Positions 46,863 through 61,564 of a DNA stretch of 64,000 bases are shown piece by piece. Both the position numbers and the translations under genes were made by a program. Below the pieces are notes generated by a model that was given only the letters and a program-made list of their open reading frames with translations, made no database searches and was not told where the DNA came from. Position 1 is the stretch's first letter, and every line of letters begins with the position of its first letter. The DNA is from Novipirellula herctigrandis (GTDB lineage: Bacteria; Planctomycetota; Planctomycetia; Pirellulales; Pirellulaceae), in the NCBI GenBank assembly GCA_007859835.1, contig SJPJ01000001.1:4356971-4420970 (forward strand), written 5' to 3'.

Positions 46863-47736
46863 TTCGCCACCGTCAGGTTTCGGGATCGAAACTCGACGAA
46901 CAGGTTGGGCTGGTAAGTCTTGGTCCGAAGTTCGCTGGAGTCGTGCGGTTCGCTCCGAAGCGGTCAGCAGGGTGGCTCGTTTGGCTCGCCGACTCAGTCG
47001 TGTGCTATTCCAATAAAGGACAATGGCAGCTGAACGTTTAGCGGGTTACTTCCACGCCGACGGACGAATCGAACAGCTGGCCGGTTCCCCGGATCGCCAT
47101 CATGGACCGTTCCCCCGAGCCTTGAATCTCTCGGGTCTGTGTCGGCTACTGGTTGTCGGTGCAAATCGTTTCTTTCCAGTCTGCTCGCAAAAACTTCACC
47201 CCTTCGCATCCGGTGGTAAGCTTTTGAATCATCGCCGTCCACACGAACTCGGCTTGGTTACCGCCAAGCGTTTGCCGGATGTCATCGCGGTTTTCTCCTC
47301 CAGACTGTTGCCAGCTTTCTCAGGCCGCGAGTTACTCACTACTACGGGATCATCTGACTCCTGACACCACATCGGTCTCGTCTTGAGTTGCCTCTCGAAC
47401 GCGGCCTACCCGCTTCTCACGCTTCGCCTTTGAGGGAGCTAACGCGGCAACGGATGATGCCAGGTCTCCCCAGTTATTGCACTGGCTCCCTGACGATGAT
47501 GACGCCCCCTAGCACGTGTTGCTCTTGTTCATGAATCGGACATTGCCACTTCTTGCAAGCTCGTCCGAGCAAGCAGCCGTATCGGGTTCGTTCTCGCTAC
47601 GCACCCCATTCTTCCTATCGCTTCCTTCAAACCCGCAGTCACCTACGGAACCCTTGCGATTCGGATTCAATTCCCCATGAACAGGGCTTGGTCGGTGACA
47701 AGCACCGGCGGGGTTTGCCAGCTTCGCTGGGCAAAC
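46863..47736 (-). mobile_element. Group II intron remnant A, 5' part, after rpoC terminator
   Basis: From 47736 down to about 47330 the minus strand is closely similar to 61955-62361 (remnant B), sharing for example plus-strand ggatgatgccaggtctcccc and gcttggtcggtgacaagcac. It begins immediately after the T-run of the rpoC terminator. After this RNA part comes a decayed N-terminal reverse-transcriptase stretch: AEFVWTAMIQKL, several stops, and finally PVRRVSIPKPDGGER, the group II RT block normally followed by RPLGIPT. One base is missing just before PVRRV. At about 46863 the sequence switches directly into the serine recombinase. Domains V and VI are absent. Confidence 0.75.
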
Positions 47737-47773
47737 AAAAACACCAACGGACATTCGTCCGCTGGCGTTTTGT
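47737..47773 (-). terminator. Intrinsic terminator of rpoC
   Basis: Minus strand CGCCAGCGGAC-gaat-GTCCGTTGGTG followed by TTTTT: an 11-bp stem with two G-T pairs, 24 bp after the rpoC stop. The group II intron remnant starts right after the T-run at 47736. Confidence 0.85.
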
Positions 47774-47796
47774 CTTTGCACTCAAATGCGATGGGT

Positions 47797-52284
<4,488 letters not shown>

Positions 52285-52360
52285 ATTATTGAGGCTCCTA
52301 GCTATGGCTGTTAGCTGTTGGCAGGTATTGGCTGCTGGAAGTGTTGGCTTGGTGTTCGGG

Positions 52361-52415
52361 GCCGAAGTCGGATGACTTCGGCAAATTTTTCTTACGTCAG
52401 CCTTTCTCGGCTGAC
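52361..52415. promoter_or_regulatory. Two hairpins in the rpoB-rpoC spacer
   Basis: Stem GCCGAAGTC / GACTTCGGC (52361-52382, 4-nt loop) and stem GTCAGCC / GGCTGAC (52396-52415, 6-nt loop). Neither has a T-run in the rpoB-to-rpoC direction; on the plus strand the first is followed by AAATTTTTC. They may be processing sites or antisense termination signals. Confidence 0.5.
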
Positions 52416-52460
52416 CGGATTCACTGTTTGTCAGGCTCGAAAACCTAACGCAAACGTCAC

Positions 52461-55400
52461 CTAAATCGGCCGTTTCTCGAGCTGCATATTCAACGCGAGC
52501 CCGCGAATCTCGTTGGTCAATACGTCAAAGCTCGCCGGCGTTCCAGCTTCGAGCGTGTTCTCGCCCTTGACCATCGATTCATAGATCTTCGTACGGCCTT
52601 CAACATCGTCGCTCTTGACCGTCAACAATTCTTGAAGGATGTAAGCGGCACCGTAAGCTTCGAGTGCCCAGACTTCCATTTCGCCGAAACGTTGACCGCC
52701 GAAGCGGGCCTTTCCGCCGAGCGGTTGTTGCGTGATCAACGAGTAAGGCCCAGTACTTCGTGCGTGAACTTTGTCATCCACCAAGTGATGCAGTTTAAGC
52801 ATATAGATGTAACCGACGGTCGTTTCTTGTTCCATCGGAATCCCAGTTCGCCCATCGGTCAGACGAATCTTCCCGTGAGCAGGCAGACCCGACTCGGCAA
52901 GCGCTTTGTTGATATCTCCTTCGCTTGCACCATCAAAAACGGGCGTAATCGCTTGGAAACCAAGTTTCGCACCTGCCCACCCAAGGTGAGTCTCCAGAAT
53001 CTGACCCACATTCATACGGCTAGGAACGCCGAGAGGATTCAGCATGATTTGGATAGGCGTTCCATCGGGCAAGAACGGCATGTCTTCGATCGGAAGGATC
53101 TTCGCAATCACACCCTTGTTACCGTGACGACCGGCCATCTTGTCACCAACACTGATCACTCGCTTGGTGGCAATGTAAACCTTGACCATCTGCAGCACGC
53201 CCGAGCGTAGTTCATCACCTCGCTTCATGCTGTTCAATCGGCGGTCACGCGAGTCAATTGCCGCTTCCACGTTCGTCCATTGCTGGTCATAGACCTTTTG
53301 CACTTCCGATTTTTTATCCTCCGACTTGACTTGGTCGAGGATATGATCGAGCCGGAAATTGACAGCTCTTTCAGCGACGAACTTTGGATCTTGGCCATCA
53401 GCAAGCGGCGTACCGGTCGCATCGGTTAGCTTCAACCCAGCAACTTCTTCGAGCTCGCGAACGAGCGATTCGAAAGCGCTGGCCACTTCGGCGTTCCCCT
53501 CGCTTTCGACATTCTTCAGTTCCGCTTCGAACACCTTCCGCTCGTCTTCGGACAAGCTCATTCGTCGCGAGAATTTATGCGTGTCGATTACAATCCCTTC
53601 GATGCCCGAAGGCACTTCAAGCGAATCGTTTTTCACGTCTTCACCGGCGCGGCCGAAGATCGCATGAAGCAGTTTTTCTTCCGGTGTCAGTTCGGTCTTG
53701 CTCTTAGGGCTGACCTTACCGACCAGGATATCACCTGGCTTGACGTAGGTCCCAACATTGACAATCCCCGTGTCATCCAAGTTGCGAAGAGCTTTTTCGG
53801 AGACATTCGGAATATCGCGGGTGAACTCTTCACGCCCGAGTTTCGTTTCGCGAATTTCGACATCAAAGTCTTCGATATGAATCGAAGTATAAGTGTCATT
53901 ACGAACCAATTCTTCGCTGATAATGATCGCATCTTCGTAATTAAACCCATCGAACGACATAAAGCCAACGAGCACGTTTCGGCCCAACGCCAACTCACCG
54001 TTTCGAGTTGCCGCACCATCGGCGATAATCTGATTCTTCTCTACCTTGTCACCGACATTGATGATCGGCTTTTGGTTCAAGCAAGTCCGCTCGTTCAAAC
54101 CTTGATACTTCTTCAAGTCGTAACGATCGCTGCCAATTTCAATGCGCGTCGAATCAGCATAGGTCACCTTGCCAGCGCGGCGAGCACGGACGACCATCGC
54201 ACTATTTCTTGCGACTTCTCGTTCCATCCCCGTTCCCACGATTGGCGGTTCGGCAACCAAAAGCGGCACTGCTTGCCGCTGCATGTTGGACCCCATCAAA
54301 GCACGATTCGCATCATCATGCTCCAAGAACGGAATCAAGCCTGCCGACACACCCACCATTTGGCTCGGTGCAACATCCATGTAATCCACTTGGTCCGGTT
54401 GAACGATCTCAAAGTCACTTCGGAACCGAGCGATCATGTTCGGCCCGGCAACGAGTGAACCATCGACAACTTCGGTATCAGCCGGAGCGACATAGGATTC
54501 ACTTTCCTCGTCCGCACGAAGCCACTTCACTTCGTCCGTGACGCTGCCACCTTTGATCAAACGGTAAGGCGTAATCAGGAAGCCGTAGCTATCGACACCC
54601 GCGTAAATCGCCAAAGAGCTAATCAAACCAATATTCGTACCTTCAGGCGTTTCAATCGGGCAGATACGACCGTAGTGCGAAATATGAACATCGCGAACCT
54701 CAAAGCCCGCTCGTTTCCGGTTCAATCCACCTGGCCCTAATGCCGACAAACGACGCTCGTGAGTCAATTGACTCAGCGGATTCGTCTGGTCAACCACCTG
54801 TGAAAGTTCGCCACGACCAAAGAAGAAATCGATCGCCGCAGAAACACTCTTGGGGTTAATCAACGAACGAGGCGACATGTCCTGAGCATCCTTGATACTC
54901 ATCCGCTCCTGAACCGTTCGGCGAAGTTTCAAGAAGCCCTTACGAAGCTCTTCGCATGCCAATTCGTCGATCGTTCGCAAACGCCGGTTACCAAGGTGGT
55001 CAATGTCATCGATCTCGGCCCCTGAATCGGGGTCGAACAAATTGATCAAGTACTTCATCGCCGAAATCATGTCGTCCGGACGAAGGGTCATCTCCGCTTC
55101 ACTGATATCCATCCCAAGCTTACGATTCAGTCGAAAACGACCAACCTTGCCCAGGCGATAACGGTTCGAATCGAAAAACTTCTCTTGGAACAACGTACGA
55201 GCCTTTTCAAGCTGCGGCGGATTCCCAGGGCGAAGCCGCTGGTAGATCCGAAGCAGAGCTTCTTCATGACTCGCCGTATTGTCATCCATCAAGGTATTGA
55301 AGATCAGCGGAATCTTAGGCGACTCCATGCAATCGACGCTCTTCACGCCTGCGGTGCAGACCGTTTCGGCAACTTCCTTGGTGATCTTATGGCCCGCCTC

Positions 55401-56183
55401 GACGATAATCTCACCCGCTCGATCTGAATCGCCGGGATAGACCACATCGTCAACTGCAATCTTGCCTTCGATCTTTGCCGCACTCTTGCCGCTGCTAATC
55501 TTGATCGTCGCCGTTTCGTAGAACGCGGATAACAAATCAGCATCGGTGGAGAACCGTGGATCCATTGCACGAAGCAACGTTGTGGCTGCGAACTTACCAC
55601 TTTGGTCAATACGGACTGTCAACGCGTCTTTCTTGGTGACATTCACTTCGATCCACGAACCTCGTTCGGGAATCACGCGACAACTTGGCAATTTGCGATC
55701 CGTCGTCGTATCTTGTTCCAAGACGAAGTCGACACCGGGACTGCGGTGCAATTGGCTCACCACCACACGTTCGGCACCGTTGATAATGAACTCGCCACCA
55801 CCCATCATGATCGGCAAGTCGCCCAGGTACACTTCTTCCTCGACCGGTTCCTCACGATTAAGCCGCAGCCAAATCCGCAAGGGGCGACCGTAAGTCAAAC
55901 GAAGCTGGCGACATTCCTGACTGGTATAGCGAGGCTTGCCCAGTTCATAGTAGAGATAGTCCACCGTGATGTTGCCGTCATAGCTGGCGATCGGGAAAAT
56001 CTCTCGAAGAACGCCTTCCAAACCTGCCGCATCCCGTTTCAGCGAATCCTCGTCTTCCTGCAGAAACGCAGCATAAGACTTGGTTTGCAATTCAGTGAGG
56101 TCAGGAAGTTCAAAGGACGAGAGGCCCGTGCCGAAGTGACGAACGCTAGTAGGTTCAAGGCGACGTTTGGTCGTAGTTGCCAT
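52461..56183 (-). CDS. rpoB: DNA-directed RNA polymerase subunit beta
   Basis: Seen: FFIPASYDGN-like N-terminal block ([14 protein letters not shown]), [20 protein letters not shown], the rifampicin region with [69 protein letters not shown] and the terminal [20 protein letters not shown]. Length 1240 aa is in the usual range with no large insert. ATG 56183 is preceded by AAGGAG. rplJ and rplL, usually directly upstream, are not here; 550 bp of non-coding DNA and a broken gene lie there instead. Confidence 0.98.
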   Translation of the reverse strand: MATTTKRRLEPTSVRHFGTGLSSFELPDLTELQTKSYAAFLQEDEDSLKRDAAGLEGVLREIFPIASYDGNITVDYLYYELGKPRYTSQECRQLRLTYGRPLRIWLRLNREEPVEEEVYLGDLPIMMGGGEFIINGAERVVVSQLHRSPGVDFVLEQDTTTDRKLPSCRVIPERGSWIEVNVTKKDALTVRIDQSGKFAATTLLRAMDPRFSTDADLLSAFYETATIKISSGKSAAKIEGKIAVDDVVYPGDSDRAGEIIVEAGHKITKEVAETVCTAGVKSVDCMESPKIPLIFNTLMDDNTASHEEALLRIYQRLRPGNPPQLEKARTLFQEKFFDSNRYRLGKVGRFRLNRKLGMDISEAEMTLRPDDMISAMKYLINLFDPDSGAEIDDIDHLGNRRLRTIDELACEELRKGFLKLRRTVQERMSIKDAQDMSPRSLINPKSVSAAIDFFFGRGELSQVVDQTNPLSQLTHERRLSALGPGGLNRKRAGFEVRDVHISHYGRICPIETPEGTNIGLISSLAIYAGVDSYGFLITPYRLIKGGSVTDEVKWLRADEESESYVAPADTEVVDGSLVAGPNMIARFRSDFEIVQPDQVDYMDVAPSQMVGVSAGLIPFLEHDDANRALMGSNMQRQAVPLLVAEPPIVGTGMEREVARNSAMVVRARRAGKVTYADSTRIEIGSDRYDLKKYQGLNERTCLNQKPIINVGDKVEKNQIIADGAATRNGELALGRNVLVGFMSFDGFNYEDAIIISEELVRNDTYTSIHIEDFDVEIRETKLGREEFTRDIPNVSEKALRNLDDTGIVNVGTYVKPGDILVGKVSPKSKTELTPEEKLLHAIFGRAGEDVKNDSLEVPSGIEGIVIDTHKFSRRMSLSEDERKVFEAELKNVESEGNAEVASAFESLVRELEEVAGLKLTDATGTPLADGQDPKFVAERAVNFRLDHILDQVKSEDKKSEVQKVYDQQWTNVEAAIDSRDRRLNSMKRGDELRSGVLQMVKVYIATKRVISVGDKMAGRHGNKGVIAKILPIEDMPFLPDGTPIQIMLNPLGVPSRMNVGQILETHLGWAGAKLGFQAITPVFDGASEGDINKALAESGLPAHGKIRLTDGRTGIPMEQETTVGYIYMLKLHHLVDDKVHARSTGPYSLITQQPLGGKARFGGQRFGEMEVWALEAYGAAYILQELLTVKSDDVEGRTKIYESMVKGENTLEAGTPASFDVLTNEIRGLALNMQLEKRPI

Positions 56184-56735
56184 CTTGAGTGAGTGCTCCT
56201 TAGGAGGACCAGTGGTTGGCGGTCCGCATGAGAATGGATCGAGTTGTCAGAAAGCTTAGTGACGAAAAAGCTCAGCTCGCACGTGTAAAAAAATCAAACG
56301 GTACCGGTAGCAAATAGCGAACAGAGGGCCAGCAAAGACGTTGAGCGCAAACCTTCAGGCGCGAGTAAACTCGTACTGAGGAAACAAGAAATTGCCACTC
56401 TTCCTGGGCCAACAACACCAGGAATGCGGTAAACGGGGAAGATTCGGACGCGGAAACGCAACAGCTAGGCCAGTGATCACTCTGGAACACTAACAGATTG
56501 GCGACAACCAGAAAAGGGCAACTCTGCAATTTTGGCCCGAATAATGCTATAGTGGCAGTTCGTCGCACCACCGCTTTTTTAGACCAAGCGCAAACCCTTG
56601 TTCTGAAAAGTTTTCTGGCGTTTGACGGCTAGTCTGCCCTAGCTGTCTGCGCAATGTTCCGCATCCAGGCGTCGCAGATATTTCTTCGAAAATATCCTAT
56701 ATTTTTTCAGGAAAAACCCACTTTTTTTCATTTTT
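56184..56735. other. 552-bp region upstream of rpoB
   Basis: Should hold the rpoBC promoter. A Shine-Dalgarno-like AAGGAG lies about 12 bp before the rpoB ATG. No clear -35/-10 pair was identified. A/T-rich stretch at 56690-56740. The short ORFs in it have no family features; rplL/rplJ are absent. Confidence 0.5.
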
Positions 56736-57484
56736 TTATTCGGCGACGCAATCGCCTCGCACAAAAATCGCACCACAGGCCGGTCGGCTCGAACCCGATC
56801 GACAATGAGCCCGATACACAATGAACCCGATCACGTCGCCTCCGGTCAATCTCCCTCGCGATTCAGACGCTATTGCAATGAAGTCGATCCGCCGCAGATC
56901 TTCGATCATTGAATGCGTTTTGCCATAACCGCGCCGCGCCCCCGTCTTGAGACCCTCCCCCGCCAACTGGAAATGCTGCAGGAACACCCAATTTCCGCGG
57001 GCCCTTTCCCAATTTTCGCGGGGTCGCTGTCAATCTTGCTGCGAATTGCAGCCAAAACACTCCGCTCGGGTCGCCAACACCCATTAGCGACGAAACATTC
57101 GTCGGTTGCCAAATGAATGCAGGCACCTGGCCCATGAATACCCCGGTTGGGCCCATGAATACCCCGGTTGGGCCCATGGATATCCCGGTTGGCTTGGTGG
57201 CGAAGCGAAATGCCGACATTGGTTTCGCCGCGAGTTTTGTCATCAGAACACCGAGTGCCACGGTAAACTCGCATTACCGACCTGCCATGGCCTTTCGGTA
57301 CCGCAGCAAGCATCGGAGCAATCCGCGCTAGCGGTTTTTCGATCTGTCGCACCAATTCCACCGCTGGCGCTCGGACCAAACGCTCGTGTTCGTACTTGTG
57401 CTCGGCAAACCAATTCCGGTTGCGATTCCGCATCAATTGGTCAAGAAAATGGAACAAATTTTGGGGGATGACAGGCGGAGGCAT
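56736..57484 (-). pseudogene. Frameshifted DUF2461 gene
   Basis: DUF2461 proteins are of unknown function. The first frame (ATG 57484) reads NLFHFLDQLMRNRNRNWFAE, MRVYRGTRCSDDKT, LATDECFVANGCWRPE and IRSKIDSDPA, in family order. It then runs into unrelated residues and stops at 56906. The missing family C-terminus continues in another frame from about 56980: QHFQLAGEGLKTGARRGYGK and MIEDLRRIDFIAIA, followed by non-family residues to a stop at 56736. The break coincides with an imperfect 21-bp duplication (cccgcg.aaattgggaaa, near 56997-57035). The 21-bp repeats at 57130 add two GIHGPNR units inside the fold. Probably inactive. Confidence 0.78.
57130..57192. repeat. Three tandem 21-bp units in the DUF2461 pseudogene
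   Basis: The unit begins gcccatgaataccccggttg (20 of 21 bases); copies 1 and 2 are identical and copy 3 has two changes. It is in frame and encodes repeated GIHGPNR heptapeptides where relatives have a single copy of the segment. Confidence 0.95.
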
Positions 57485-57815
57485 GATCGACTCCTGCTGG
57501 CTGACACCCCCTCACCAGAGGTGCGTGTGAATTGAGAGCGAAAGGATCAGCGAAAGGATCCTCGTGACACCACAATCTTACCGATGGCGGGCATCAGCCT
57601 CCAATGACGCGTGTCCTATCTTGAGCAGATAGGCGATCTTGCGGTTTGTATGATTTGTCACATCAAACACCGGCAAGTTCTTTTTCAAAATACAATGGTC
57701 GTAGCGATTGGTTAAGTTATACTGCCCTTCAAGCGGCCACGGGATTTCGTCCTCCTCAAGGGATTTTTTTCTGCTCTTAAAACACTTTTGTTTCGCATCG
57801 AGTCAAGTCTTCAAC
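57485..57815. other. 331-bp region upstream of the sugar-transferase cluster
   Basis: Divergent spacer between the DUF2461 pseudogene and the sugar transferase. The direct repeat gcgaaaggatc occurs twice at about 57538-57560. No gene is supported. The frame of the sugar transferase is open back to a TTG at 57708. Confidence 0.5.
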
Positions 57816-58484
57816 GTGATACTGCAAGAAAAAGAACGTGCCATACTGCCGGTGGTGGCATTGCCGATCCAACGTCGGCCCAATCCCCCGTGGAAGCGAC
57901 TGTTTGACCTCTGCGGCGTGGCTGTGTTACTGCCGGCCCTTTCTCCACTTCTGATGCTGGTAGCTTGCTACATCAAAGTCGTTTCTCGAGGTCCGGTTTT
58001 TTTTGTCCAATCGCGTGTGGGGCACGGTGGAGGTGATTTTCGAATCATCAAATTTCGCACCATGCACGTTCCGTCGGTCAGTCGAGATGCGAGGCACCGC
58101 GATTTTGTTGCTGGCTACACCCAAACCGATTCACAGATTCGCAAACCGAATTACAAAGCCGACCTGATTCGTGGCGGAAACCTACTTCGTAAATTTTCAA
58201 TCGACGAACTGCCTCAACTTTTTAACGTGCTGATTGGCAACATGAGCCTAGTTGGACCGAGACCGGATGTGCTTCGCATCGAAGACTACCAGCCGTGGCA
58301 ATTGCGCCGCTTCGAGGTGCTTCCTGGGATGACGGGACTGTGGCAATGCAGCGGCAAGAATCGCCTTACCTTTGACCAAATGGTCCACCTCGACATCGAA
58401 TACATCGACAGTCTTGCTTTGTCACAAGACTTACAGATTATCGCGAAAACGGTTCGTGTCGTCTTGTGTGATCATGACGATTGA
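57816..58484 (+). CDS. Undecaprenyl-phosphate sugar phosphotransferase (bacterial sugar transferase)
   Basis: Starts polysaccharide repeat-unit assembly by moving a sugar-1-phosphate to the lipid carrier. Seen: one hydrophobic segment (LCGVAVLLPALSPLLMLVA), GPVFFVQSRVGHGG, IIKFRTM, then NLLRKFSIDELPQLFNVL, GNMSLVGPRPD and PGMTGLWQ, the ordered signature of the WcaJ/PglC catalytic domain. It is the short, single-membrane-segment form without the N-terminal multi-helix part. GTG 57816 was preferred to TTG 57708. The next three genes run in the same direction and make a nucleotide sugar. Confidence 0.9.
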   Translation: MILQEKERAILPVVALPIQRRPNPPWKRLFDLCGVAVLLPALSPLLMLVACYIKVVSRGPVFFVQSRVGHGGGDFRIIKFRTMHVPSVSRDARHRDFVAGYTQTDSQIRKPNYKADLIRGGNLLRKFSIDELPQLFNVLIGNMSLVGPRPDVLRIEDYQPWQLRRFEVLPGMTGLWQCSGKNRLTFDQMVHLDIEYIDSLALSQDLQIIAKTVRVVLCDHDD

Positions 58485-58524
58485 ACGACATATTTTTTAA
58501 CTTTTTCTACAAAGATCTACTCTC

Positions 58525-59610
58525 ATGATACGTGTTGGAATTATTGGCTTGGGCTACTGGGGCCCCAACTTGGTTCGTTGTTTCTCGGAACTCGAAAATT
58601 GCAAAGTGACGGCCGTTTGTGACCGAGATTGCAATCAATTGCTGCGCATCACCGATCGCTTTCCTCAGGTGCGTCCGTGTGAATCACTTGAGGAAATGCT
58701 TGAGCAAAAACTTATTGATGCAGTTGTGATCGCGACGCCGACGGAAACTCATTATGAATTGACGATGAAGGCGCTTGAGCATGACTTGCATGTTTTCGTA
58801 GAAAAGCCACTCTCAAAAACGTCTGCGCAGTCTCGCACATTGGTAAAAACAGCGGCCGAGCGAAACCGAGTACTGTTCGTTGGCCATGTCTTCTTGCATG
58901 CATCGCCCGTCCAGAAACTCAACGATTTAATTGAATCGAATGAGCTCGGCAGGATTAATTACATCAGCAGTCGCCGGTTGAATCTTGGCCCTGTCCGAAA
59001 AGATGTCAGCGCTCTGTACGATCTTGCACCGCACGACATCTCGATGATGCTATACCTGCTCGGCCAGAAACCGATCTCGGTGACATGTTGTGGTTTTGAC
59101 CATTTGAACCCTGGGATTCATGACGTCTGCAACCTGTCAATGATGTTCGAAGGAAATCGAATGGGGATGATCCACGTAAGCTGGCTAGACCCACGGAAAG
59201 AACGAGTATTGACAGTGGTTGGTGACAAACGCATGGCGGTCTACGACGACTTGGAACAAGAGAAGATCAAGGTATTTGACAAGGGGATCGACAAACCAAC
59301 ATCAACCAATGGTGACTTTGCCGAGTTCCAACTCGCTTACCGTTACGGTGGCAGTTACAGCCCGTTTATCAAGGAACATGAGCCATTGAAGACCGAGTGC
59401 TCCGAGTTTCTCCGGTGCATTGATGAAGGCGAAGTTCCGTTGACCGACGGGGTGAATGGATTGGAGGTCGTCGAAGTGTTAGAGGCCGCAGATCTTTCCC
59501 TACAAAACAATGGTCAACGTGTGGACTTAGCATGCGTTCGGGACGGATCACTCAGCCGCGACTCGCTCGCCGAATCGATCCAACTCGTCGCTCAGCAATC
59601 CACGCGATAA
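58525..59610 (+). CDS. Gfo/Idh/MocA oxidoreductase (nucleotide-sugar 3-dehydrogenase-like)
   Basis: NAD-dependent sugar oxidoreductase. Seen: Rossmann motif GIIGLGYWGPNLVRCF at the start, VVIATPTETHYE, the EKPLS catalytic Lys block at about 93, and DLAPHDISMML with the active-site His. With the next two genes it resembles the WlbA/WbpB step, oxidising UDP-GlcNAc(A) at C3. The function is inferred from context. Length 361 aa; start ATG 58525. It ends 7 bp before the acetyltransferase gene, so the three genes form an operon. Confidence 0.9.
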   Translation: MIRVGIIGLGYWGPNLVRCFSELENCKVTAVCDRDCNQLLRITDRFPQVRPCESLEEMLEQKLIDAVVIATPTETHYELTMKALEHDLHVFVEKPLSKTSAQSRTLVKTAAERNRVLFVGHVFLHASPVQKLNDLIESNELGRINYISSRRLNLGPVRKDVSALYDLAPHDISMMLYLLGQKPISVTCCGFDHLNPGIHDVCNLSMMFEGNRMGMIHVSWLDPRKERVLTVVGDKRMAVYDDLEQEKIKVFDKGIDKPTSTNGDFAEFQLAYRYGGSYSPFIKEHEPLKTECSEFLRCIDEGEVPLTDGVNGLEVVEVLEAADLSLQNNGQRVDLACVRDGSLSRDSLAESIQLVAQQSTR

Positions 59611-59617
59611 GCCAAAG

Positions 59618-60202
59618 ATGATCCACCCAAAAGCCCTAGTGGATGATACTCAAGCAATCGGTGCGGAAACGAACGTTTGGGCGTTTGCGCATGTCATGGC
59701 CGGAGCCACCGTTGGCGATCACTGCAATATTGGCGACCACGCCTTTATCGAAAACGACGCCATTATTGGCAATAATGTCACGATAAAAAATGGTGTTCTG
59801 ATCTGGAGCGGAATTACAATCGAAGACGATGTCTTCATCGGCCCCGGAGTGATATTCACCAACGATCAATATCCGCGGTCTCCACGTATGGCTCATTCCA
59901 AGCAGCGTTACTCGAATCAATCAAATTGGCTCGTCACCACAACCGTGCGTCGAGGAGCTTCGATTGGTGCCGGTGCAGTCATTTGTCCAGGCGCGGACAT
60001 TGGAACTTCTGCGATGGTCGCAGCGGGCAGCGTCGTGTCGAAACCAGTCGAGCCACACAGTCTCGTCATGGGTTCTCCCGCACGTCAAGTCGGTTTCGTT
60101 TGCTCCTGTGGAAAAAAGCTTTCGGGGCATTTTTCCAACACGGATTGCGGCGAGTGTGGAGAAACAGCAAGCCGACGTATTAAAAACACTTCATTAAACT
60201 AA
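59618..60202 (+). CDS. Hexapeptide-repeat N-acetyltransferase (WbpD/WlbB-like) with zinc-ribbon tail
   Basis: Left-handed beta-helix acetyltransferase. Seen: six-residue repeats such as IGDHAFIENDAIIGNNVTIK and VFIGPGVIFTND, with the catalytic-region NDQYPRS typical of WbpD-type enzymes that acetylate the 3-amino group of UDP-amino-sugar uronates. The C-terminal about 30 residues CSCGKKL...CGECG look like a four-cysteine zinc ribbon; I do not recall it as standard. Start ATG 59618, 7 bp after the dehydrogenase stop. Length 194 aa. Confidence 0.9.
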   Translation: MIHPKALVDDTQAIGAETNVWAFAHVMAGATVGDHCNIGDHAFIENDAIIGNNVTIKNGVLIWSGITIEDDVFIGPGVIFTNDQYPRSPRMAHSKQRYSNQSNWLVTTTVRRGASIGAGAVICPGADIGTSAMVAAGSVVSKPVEPHSLVMGSPARQVGFVCSCGKKLSGHFSNTDCGECGETASRRIKNTSLN

Positions 60203-60235
60203 CTCTATCAATCACCTTATCTGAGAACTCTTGCC

Positions 60236-61384
60236 ATGAGCAGCAACGCTGACTTAACCCCAATTCCCCTTGTTGATCTTCAAACTCAATCTCGCCAAAT
60301 CAAGGCGGACGTGCTTCGCCGGATGGGTGAAGTGATTGACGCCGCTCGTTATATCCTTGGGCAAGAAGTCCAGGAGTTCGAAGCATTGTTTGCAGATTAT
60401 TGTGGTACCGATCACTGCATTGGAGTGGCCAACGGAACCGAAGCGATTCACTTGGCACTGCGAGCTCTCGACATTGGCCCAGGCGACGAAGTGATCACCG
60501 CAGGGAACTCCTTTGCCGCCACCGGTTTTGCAATCGCACACACTGGTGCGAGTCCTGTGTTTGTTGATATTGATCCAGTCGACTTCAACATTGACGTTAC
60601 GCAAATCGAAAACGCGATCACCGAGAAGACCAAAGCAATCATTCCTGTGCATCTCTTTGGTCAACCAGCTCGGATGAAAGAGATCCGCGAAATTGCCGAT
60701 CGCCACCACTTAAGAATCATCGAAGATTCGGCCCAAGGTCATGGGGCTGAAATCAATGGTCACCGCTGTGGTGCGTTCGGTGACATTGGTTGCTTTAGTT
60801 TTTACCCAGGAAAGAATCTAGGTGCGTTCGGTGACGGCGGTGCTACGACGACGAATGATCCGGAGCTGGCAGAAAAACTCCGTTTGCTCCGAAATTACGG
60901 CCAAAAGCAAAAGAACCGACATGACCTGCTAGCGTTTAACAGTCGCCTTGATACGATTCAAGCATGCGTGCTGCTTTCGAAGATGCAACATATCGAGCAA
61001 TGGACCGAACAACGCAAAACGGTTGCAAAATGGTATCGCGAAGAACTAGCGGATGCCGATTTGGTGCTGCCGCAAGAGCGTGGGGACGTGCGTCACGTTT
61101 ATCACTTGTTCGTTATTCGGACGCCACACCGTAATGAGTTGGCTGAGTCGTTAGCGGCAAAGAAAATCGCCACTGGGATTCACTATCCCAATCCGCTTTC
61201 CACCGCTACGCCACTGTCCGATTCGCCAACCGTCCCCATGGGGCTTCCGGTTTGTCGCCAAATCGCAGAGGAGATTCTATCGCTTCCAATGTATCCCGAA
61301 ATGAATCGGGAACAGGTGGCACGTGTGGGAGCGGGCGTCCGAGAATTCCTGGCTCAAAAGAGTCAAACCGTCGCCATGGCGTAG
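60236..61384 (+). CDS. DegT/DnrJ/EryC1/StrS family PLP aminotransferase (WbpE-like)
   Basis: Transfers an amino group to a 3-keto nucleotide sugar. Seen: N-terminal IPLVDLQTQ, GVANGTEAIHLALRAL, the PLP-contact block EDSAQGHGAEINGHRCG, and the Schiff-base Lys in SFYPGKNLGA, followed by HDLLAFNSRLDTIQACVL. Order and spacing match WbpE/WlbC. With the two preceding genes it forms the oxidation-transamination-acetylation set for diacetamido-dideoxy-uronic acids. ATG at 60236 (MSSNADLTP...) after a 33-bp gap. Length 382 aa. Immediately downstream is group II intron remnant B. Confidence 0.93.
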   Translation: MSSNADLTPIPLVDLQTQSRQIKADVLRRMGEVIDAARYILGQEVQEFEALFADYCGTDHCIGVANGTEAIHLALRALDIGPGDEVITAGNSFAATGFAIAHTGASPVFVDIDPVDFNIDVTQIENAITEKTKAIIPVHLFGQPARMKEIREIADRHHLRIIEDSAQGHGAEINGHRCGAFGDIGCFSFYPGKNLGAFGDGGATTTNDPELAEKLRLLRNYGQKQKNRHDLLAFNSRLDTIQACVLLSKMQHIEQWTEQRKTVAKWYREELADADLVLPQERGDVRHVYHLFVIRTPHRNELAESLAAKKIATGIHYPNPLSTATPLSDSPTVPMGLPVCRQIAEEILSLPMYPEMNREQVARVGAGVREFLAQKSQTVAMA

Positions 61385-61521
61385 GCCTTCACGCAAAGTG
61401 ATGCCCAAAATTGTGCCCGCATCGTAGTCACAACGATTCAGACAGGGCCCTGGATTCGCTCTTCAAGCTCACTATCGAGCAGGGTGAGCAGTGGTGCGAC
61501 CGCTGACTCAACCCTCTCACA

Positions 61522-61551
61522 GAACCGTACGTACGGGTCCGTATACGGCTC
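61522..61551 (-). ncRNA. Group II intron domain V
   Basis: 30-nt hairpin: lower stem GAGCCGTA / TACGGTTC, two-base CG bulge on the 3' side, upper stem TACG / CGTA. The AGC catalytic triad is at positions 2-4 and the two-base bulge sits where domain V places it. The 30-nt size is slightly under the usual 34. Confidence 0.8.
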
Positions 61552-61564
61552 CTGTTTTACCTGC

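Noticed and set aside
46516..47016. 166-codon plus-strand ORF
   Set aside because: Antisense to the serine recombinase and RT remnants, whose minus-strand frames give family motifs.
53577..54458. 293-codon plus-strand ORF
   Set aside because: Antisense shadow of rpoB.
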